Shown here piece after piece: positions 59,034-64,000 of a stretch of 64,000 bases of DNA. The notes under the pieces are model-generated. The model saw only the letters and a program-made list of their open reading frames with translations, had not been told where the DNA came from and did not search any database. The stretch comes from Bradyrhizobium arachidis (GTDB lineage Bacteria > Pseudomonadota > Alphaproteobacteria > Rhizobiales > Xanthobacteraceae). The stretch covers positions 4,960,001-5,024,000 of the forward strand of contig NZ_CP077970.1 in NCBI RefSeq assembly GCF_024758505.1, read 5' to 3'. The translations under genes were made by a program, and so were the position numbers. How positions within the stretch are numbered: position 1 is the stretch's first letter; every line of letters begins with the position of its first letter.

Positions 59034-59261
59034 TGCGATCAGCCCATCGCATCCAAGATTTTATTTTTCAGGAAGATCGTCGCGTCGTCGATGCCATCTG
59101 CCTCAGTGCCGTGGCTCTTTTCCTTTTCGAAACAACAGCGTTGCTCAGTTTGTCGCAACGGATCGCGCGTGCCCCCTGGCCCTCACGCGCGTCTGCCGCG
59201 CAACCTTGACGGGTTCCCTTTTGCCGATAAGCTGCGCGCTTTATTTGAAAGCTTTTCAGTC

Positions 59262-60584
59262 ATGGATTTGTACGGCTGGGATTTTGCCTGCGCGTGCTCG
59301 TCTGACGCGCTGAACAAGCTGTTTGCCCTCCAGTTCAAGGCCACGCCCGCGTCACTCAATTTCGACGACGGAGCCGGCACCACCATCAACGCGCAGTTCG
59401 ACGCCTGGCGTATCGTCTCCGGCGGATCCGACAAGAAGCTTCATATCGAGCTCCCCGTGAAGACCGGTACGGTTGCCACACCGCTCGCGTCCGCTGCAAT
59501 TGATGGCGTGGTCATCGTTGCCGAAATCGAGCTGGCGTTCGTCCTCAACAGTTCGACGAAGACCAGCGACCTGAAGTTCAGCTTCACGTCGGTCACCTCG
59601 CAGCTGAACGATCCGAAGGCCGGCAGCATCCTGATCGTCACGGCTGATAGGGACAAGCTCCTCGCCAAGCTTCCGAGCGGCGGCGCCTTGGCGATGACAC
59701 TGCATGACAATGTCCCGCTCTGCCTGATCGCGAACAACGCCAAGCTGTCCTACGTCTTCACCTCGCTCAACCTGACGCCGACCGGGGGCGGGGCCTGGTT
59801 CAAGCCGCAGAACACGACGTACATTTACGTTCAGGGCGGTACGGGATCGTCAAGCTATCTCGCGCTGCTGGGCATGATCTCCAATGCCGACACCAGCAAG
59901 CTGCCTCGCGCCATCGATCCCTCGCTCTGCGACGGCAAGAACGACGTCTGCATCGCCTTCGCCGGAGGTGTATTTCTCGAGCATGTCGTCAAGCCAAAAC
60001 TGCCCGCTTGCTACGTCGGAGCAACCGCTTCGAACTTCGTCATGGTGGACATCCCGAATGTCGGCCCCATCATCGTCAATTCCGGACCGCTGACCTGCCC
60101 TCCGCTGCGCAGCGGCCTGATCGACTACACGCCGGTGCTGTCGTCCCTCGGTATCGGGATCGCCGGCGCGAACATGATGTGCTCCGGTCTCGGCGCCTTC
60201 GCCATCACCGGGCTCAAGGACTCCTCGGTGTCGTTCACCGAGACCGTCAAGTTGAAGTCCAGTTTCGACAGCGCATCCGGCAAGCTGACAATGTCGGAGG
60301 ACGGCACGCCAACCTCGGACTACACCACGCATGTCCCGTGGTGGATCTACGTCGTCGCCGCACCGACCCTGCTCTTCGTGGGGCCGCTGGTGCTGATCAT
60401 CGTCGACGTCGTCATCGCCTCGGTTTGCGCCGCCGTCGCCAATGCCGTCTCCAACAACACCGGCAAGCTCGATCTGAGCAACTGGTCGGCCAACGTCATC
60501 GAGTTTCCCGGCGCCAAGACCTGGGCCGTCAAGGACGCCGGGCTTTCCTCGTCTTTTTATCTGCGAAGTATGATCACGACCTAG
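59262..60584 (+). CDS. P47/OrfX-like TULIP-family protein (first of three)
   Basis: About 440 aa from ATG 59262; MDLYGWDFACACSSDALNKLF is the short strand-helix start with the YGWD motif seen at the N-terminus of clostridial P47 and OrfX proteins. A long beta-rich region follows (GAGTTINAQFDAWRIVSGG, AEIELAFVLNSSTKTSDLKFSF), then GVFLEHVVKPKLP. Near the C-terminus lies a hydrophobic stretch (WWIYVVAAPTLLFVGPLVLIIVDVVIASV). P47 proteins have the tubular lipid-binding (TULIP) fold. No signal peptide. An earlier ATG (59091) would add 57 basic residues with no similarity to the family, so I prefer 59262. First of a same-strand trio; 61 bp to the next gene. Family assignment is from motif memory, not a search. 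Confidence 0.7.
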   Translation: MDLYGWDFACACSSDALNKLFALQFKATPASLNFDDGAGTTINAQFDAWRIVSGGSDKKLHIELPVKTGTVATPLASAAIDGVVIVAEIELAFVLNSSTKTSDLKFSFTSVTSQLNDPKAGSILIVTADRDKLLAKLPSGGALAMTLHDNVPLCLIANNAKLSYVFTSLNLTPTGGGAWFKPQNTTYIYVQGGTGSSSYLALLGMISNADTSKLPRAIDPSLCDGKNDVCIAFAGGVFLEHVVKPKLPACYVGATASNFVMVDIPNVGPIIVNSGPLTCPPLRSGLIDYTPVLSSLGIGIAGANMMCSGLGAFAITGLKDSSVSFTETVKLKSSFDSASGKLTMSEDGTPTSDYTTHVPWWIYVVAAPTLLFVGPLVLIIVDVVIASVCAAVANAVSNNTGKLDLSNWSANVIEFPGAKTWAVKDAGLSSSFYLRSMITT

Positions 60585-60644
60585 TCCGCAACCGCGGCGG
60601 GCGGCGAACGACTTTCAACGGTTTTACGAAAACAGGAGCGTCAC

Positions 60645-62978
60645 GTGGCGAACACACCTGCAACCATTTCCTTGGAAGGCTGGGATACGGCCAACGTGGC
60701 CAGCTTCGATGTGATCAACGCCGCGATCAAGAGCCAGGGCAAGACGCCCATAACGTTCTCCTTCGTCTCAGGCGATCCCAATTCGCAGCCGTCGGTCAGC
60801 GGCAACTGGGATGCGTGGAGCCTCGATGTCGGCGGCTCCGGACAGACCATCCAGGTGAAATGCCCGGTCAAGAACGGGTCGGCGATCTTCGCGAGCCCGA
60901 TGAACACCATGCCGGGCCTCAACGGCAGCTCCGCGGGAGCGTCGCTGACGCTCGATCCCACGCGCCTCATAGTGACCAACTCAGCCACCGCGGGCGCAGT
61001 CCAGAGCATTCTCGGCGACGTCGGTCGTGCCAGCGGCAAATACTATTTCGAGGTTACGGTCGGGAAAGCGTCGGCCGGCGGCGAGATCATCGGATTTGCA
61101 CCGTCGGGTGCAGCGGGGCAGGCCTTTGCTGCCGCAACGCCCGGGGCTTACGGCTATCGCAGCGACGGACAGGCGATCTCGGGCGGCGCGCCGATGGCCT
61201 TTCCTGGCGGTGCTGCGAAGACCTGGACAGCGGGAGATACGGTCGGCGTCGCCATCGACCTCGGCGCCGGCAAGATCTGGTTTCGCGCTCCGGATGGCAA
61301 ATGGCAGGGCGCTGCCGGCGCCGATCCCGTGACGGGTACGAGTCCCGCGTTCACTTACACGCCGAGCGCAACGACGCTGATGTATCCGGCCGTCGCGCTG
61401 GGGGCCGGAGGCTCGCTGACGGCCAATTTCGGCCAGATGGTTCTGAAGAACCCGCCCCCCGGAGGTTTCACAATCATCGGTTCGGTGTTCACAGTCCTGC
61501 CGCTGGACGGTTTTATCGTCAAGGCTCAGATCTCGCTCACGGACGTCCGGGTCACCGGCAGCAAGACGGCGCTGATGGCGGATTCGACGAGTACGCCTGC
61601 AAGTCCGGCCGTCATGATGATCGGCCTCGTGCCGCCGACGACCAGCACGGCAACCCCGCAGCAGATCAAGCAGGCACAACTCACCTTCGACAACGTGCTG
61701 AACAACGACATCGCAAGCTTTAAGAACGTCTTCCACACCTTCGATGCCAATTCGGCGCTCGCGAAAGGCAAGCTTGCCTGGCTCAATCCCACGGACACGC
61801 AGTACGCCGTCGCGGATGCGGCGAGCACGCCGAGCACGGCGACGAGCGTCTTCGCCCTGCTCTCCATGACGGAGAATCGCGACGACTCGACGCTCACACC
61901 CCAGATCGCCCCCGCGATCCTCGACTACAAACCGACCCTACCAAACCCAAACATGCCAATCACGGCAAACTCGGTATTCGCACTGAGCGCGGAGCGGTTC
62001 ACGGCGAAGATTCTGCTCGGCGTCGCGACCGCCACGCTGGTCGGCTCGACTGCAAGTGATTTCGCCTACGACAGCACGGGGCTGGTCATCAGCAATGTGA
62101 ACGATCTCCCATGGCGCGAGATCAATCTCGACGACGGCTCCAAAGTGACGCCCATGGTTCCGGCGGGCGGATTCAAGATTCGAACTTTCGATCGCTACAT
62201 CGAACTCGAGTTCAAGGGAGCGCATTTCGACGTCCCCGGTTGGCCGTGGCCCGGCCACAAGATCGCGACGCTCGAGTTCAAGCAGCAGGTCTTTCTCAAG
62301 CTCGCAGAGGGAACCGACGCGCAAGGCAGAACCATCCATTATTTGCTCGCCCGGAACGTCGATCCGGACAGCACCAACGCCCAGGCGATCGCCGACGACC
62401 TGCCAACCATCATCGATCCCGTCGTGAACGTCGGTTTCGACCAGACAGCAATCAATTTTCAGACTGCGATGGAGGCTGTAGCCATCGTGTTGTCAGTCCT
62501 GACCATCGGCTTGGCCGGATTTTCCGTAGCGCGCTGGGTCATCCGTAGTCAGCAATTGCAGCAGGCCGCCGCGAACGCCGTTCAAGTCGGAAACGGTGCA
62601 ATTCAACTGCAGGCTTTCCCGATTTACGGACAAACCAGCTTGGCTCAGGCCGCCGCTGTCGCAGCCCCGGCCGCTGTACAAGGTGGCGGCGCCGTGGTCG
62701 CTGGCGGTGTCCTTTTCGTGACCAAGGTCGCGATCGGAACGACGGTCGCTACCGTGTTTGCAGGTCTCGTAACCGCTGCCTTCTGGACCATCTGGGGCGT
62801 TTCAACAGCCAAGGATCTGGCCGATGGCATCACCGCCAACCTTCCGGCCGACTTCACCGTCGAGGCGCTCCTGACCGAAGCCTTCCAGGCCTACGACTGG
62901 ACCGGGACCGCGAACAATTGGAAGGTCGTCGACGCCCGGCTGGCGAAGAGCCTGCTGATCTACGGTGAACTCACCTGA
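60645..62978 (+). CDS. P47/OrfX-like TULIP-family protein with inserted SPRY-like domain (second of three)
   Basis: 777 aa from GTG 60645, with AGGAG 5 nt upstream. The N-terminus ISLEGWDTANVASFDVINAAI matches the third gene. At about residues 98-275 lies a SPRY/B30.2-like module: SGKYYFEVTVGKASAGGEIIGFA, TAGDTVGVAIDLGAGKIWFRAPDGKWQ and PAVALGAGGSLTANFGQ. After it the P47-like region resumes (FTVLPLDGFIVKAQISL, RYIELEFKGAHFDVPGWPWPGH). Two hydrophobic stretches occur near residues 605-630 and 685-720. The SPRY module sits inside the P47-like domain, between VKCPVKNG and the following strand, as if inserted. Role unknown; a protein-protein contact arm is the simplest guess. Confidence 0.7.
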   Translation: MANTPATISLEGWDTANVASFDVINAAIKSQGKTPITFSFVSGDPNSQPSVSGNWDAWSLDVGGSGQTIQVKCPVKNGSAIFASPMNTMPGLNGSSAGASLTLDPTRLIVTNSATAGAVQSILGDVGRASGKYYFEVTVGKASAGGEIIGFAPSGAAGQAFAAATPGAYGYRSDGQAISGGAPMAFPGGAAKTWTAGDTVGVAIDLGAGKIWFRAPDGKWQGAAGADPVTGTSPAFTYTPSATTLMYPAVALGAGGSLTANFGQMVLKNPPPGGFTIIGSVFTVLPLDGFIVKAQISLTDVRVTGSKTALMADSTSTPASPAVMMIGLVPPTTSTATPQQIKQAQLTFDNVLNNDIASFKNVFHTFDANSALAKGKLAWLNPTDTQYAVADAASTPSTATSVFALLSMTENRDDSTLTPQIAPAILDYKPTLPNPNMPITANSVFALSAERFTAKILLGVATATLVGSTASDFAYDSTGLVISNVNDLPWREINLDDGSKVTPMVPAGGFKIRTFDRYIELEFKGAHFDVPGWPWPGHKIATLEFKQQVFLKLAEGTDAQGRTIHYLLARNVDPDSTNAQAIADDLPTIIDPVVNVGFDQTAINFQTAMEAVAIVLSVLTIGLAGFSVARWVIRSQQLQQAAANAVQVGNGAIQLQAFPIYGQTSLAQAAAVAAPAAVQGGGAVVAGGVLFVTKVAIGTTVATVFAGLVTAAFWTIWGVSTAKDLADGITANLPADFTVEALLTEAFQAYDWTGTANNWKVVDARLAKSLLIYGELT

Positions 62979-63009
62979 CATTCGTCCAAACGGAGAATTG
63001 GAGTTTGCC

Positions 63010-64000
63010 ATGGGACAGGAAATCGACCTCCAGGGGTGGGACACGGCGAACGTCGTGACGCCGGATGTCCTCAATGCAGCCATTGCCGCGCAGAAGACGT
63101 CCCCCCCGACATTCGACCTGACCGAGGGGACCAACGCCATCAATGGCACCTGGGGCCCTTGGCAGCTGACGCTGGGCCGCTCGGGCTCGCTGCTCGAGTT
63201 CGCCTGTCCGATCGTCAAGGGCACCGGGATCGACAACAACGGCAAGTCGCACGACCTTGCCGGCGCCACGGTCAATATCGAGATCGCGCTCCAGGCCATC
63301 AATGATACCGCGAGCGCCTTCGCCGACAAGACGGCCGACAAGGCCACGATGCCGAAGCAGGCCAAGGTGCTGCTGGTCGACCCAACCAGCACACCGACGT
63401 CTCCGGCCGTGACCGTCATCTCCATCGTGCCGCAGTCGCTGCGCAACGATTTCTTCTTCATCTTCGGAGACTGGTTCAACGCCAACATCGCTGCATTCAA
63501 GCACATCTTCCACGCCATGATGCTGAGCGAGACGGCAGCGAAGGGCGACTTCCAGTGGCTCAAGCCGACAGATTATTCCTATGCGATGGCCGTGAGCACA
63601 AACAAGAAACTCGGCGCGTTCGCGGCCCTGTGTGCGACCGATGGTGATCCCATCAGCCTGCTCTCGCAGCAGATCGACGTCAACGTCGTCGCGAACCTTC
63701 CGGCCAGCAGCAACGCGGTGCTCGCCATCAGCGGCGAAAAGCTGATCGAGCATGTGCTCAAGCCCGGCGCGAAGGCGGTGCTGCAAGGCTCCAAGCTTGC
63801 CGACTTCGACATCATCGGCAACGGCCTCGTCGTCACCAACAACAAGGATCTCATCTGGCAGGATGTGAAGCTGGATGACGGCACGATCGTCCAGCCGCTG
63901 ATCCCGAAGGGTAACTTCCGGATGCGCGTCGTCGAAGACCAGATCGAGTTGGAATTCACCGGCATGACCTTCAAGCATCCGCTGATGGTCGGCAACGACC
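63010..64000 (+). CDS. P47/OrfX-like TULIP-family protein (third, truncated by window end)
   Basis: Open from ATG 63010 to the last base (about 330 aa seen), with GGAG and GAG upstream. IDLQGWDTANVVTPDVLNAAIAAQ mirrors the second protein's start. The stretch GPWQLTLGRSGSLLEFACPIVKG aligns with WDAWSLDVGGSGQTIQVKCPVKNG there, but no SPRY insert follows. ISGEKLIEHVLKPGAKAVLQGS and LIPKGNFRMRVVEDQIELEFTG also have counterparts in the second protein. It begins 31 bp after that gene's stop, so the three are probably one operon that continues beyond the window. Confidence 0.72.
   Translation, partial: MGQEIDLQGWDTANVVTPDVLNAAIAAQKTSPPTFDLTEGTNAINGTWGPWQLTLGRSGSLLEFACPIVKGTGIDNNGKSHDLAGATVNIEIALQAINDTASAFADKTADKATMPKQAKVLLVDPTSTPTSPAVTVISIVPQSLRNDFFFIFGDWFNANIAAFKHIFHAMMLSETAAKGDFQWLKPTDYSYAMAVSTNKKLGAFAALCATDGDPISLLSQQIDVNVVANLPASSNAVLAISGEKLIEHVLKPGAKAVLQGSKLADFDIIGNGLVVTNNKDLIWQDVKLDDGTIVQPLIPKGNFRMRVVEDQIELEFTGMTFKHPLMVGND

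Overview
The window looks like a chromosomal segment of a Bradyrhizobium-type alphaproteobacterium (Nitrobacteraceae/Bradyrhizobiaceae). It is GC-rich, with dense antisense shadow frames. It encodes families typical of that group: AapJQMP, DUF3551, DUF6481, an MxKDx-repeat protein, H-NS-like and IS110 proteins. It also carries several intergenic palindromes that I recognise from memory as common in these genomes. The species cannot be fixed from the sequence alone.

Layout. 1-4551 (minus): a tripartite RND efflux operon (outer-membrane lipoprotein, adaptor, permease cut by the window edge). 4953-8440 (plus): FAD amine-oxidase-like protein, DUF1365 protein and cyclopropane-fatty-acid-synthase-like methyltransferase, the recurrent lipid-modifying trio; cysK follows. 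10286-14790 (minus): aapJQMP, a general L-amino-acid ABC importer, divergent from metC (plus); then a Na/Pi-cotransporter homologue. 18217-21935 (minus): a tight operon of ArnT-like glycosyltransferase, PAP2 phosphatase, DPM1-like GT2 and a LAB_N-domain protein, probably polyprenyl-phosphate sugar transfer to lipid A or LPS. 21986-29397 (minus): the classic alpha-2-macroglobulin/PBP1C pair. The PBP1C reading frame begins inside a genomic palindromic repeat.

29805-29881 is tRNA-Arg(UCU). Beyond it lies an accessory stretch to about 41 kb. It holds an AraC regulator with an SnoaL-like protein, an isochorismatase-family hydrolase and a solute-binding protein without a signal peptide. A decay zone follows (33.3-40.2 kb): fragments of duplicated genes, a truncated H-NS-like gene, an N-terminal gene remnant, a Gly/His-rich secreted protein with 69-bp repeats, an IS110 transposase, and at least seven copies or half-copies of a REP-like element with core TTACGGTGACAGTGC. 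Two truncated reading frames run into that element in the same frame.

41.3-48.7 kb is ordinary, with a GH3 beta-glucosidase, a lytic transglycosylase and many small proteins. 49.1-52.0 kb (plus) encodes a TRAP transporter. 52.1-57.9 kb (minus) is the leucine/isovalerate catabolic operon (isovaleryl-CoA dehydrogenase, methylcrotonyl-CoA carboxylase beta and alpha, HMG-CoA lyase), divergent from its own AraC-type regulator.

The least ordinary region is 59.3-64.0 kb: three consecutive plus-strand genes whose products start with a GWD motif and resemble the P47/OrfX (TULIP-fold) proteins known from clostridial neurotoxin clusters. The middle one appears to carry a SPRY-like domain inserted inside the P47-like module. 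The third runs off the window, so the cluster continues. This is my best candidate for an undescribed system.
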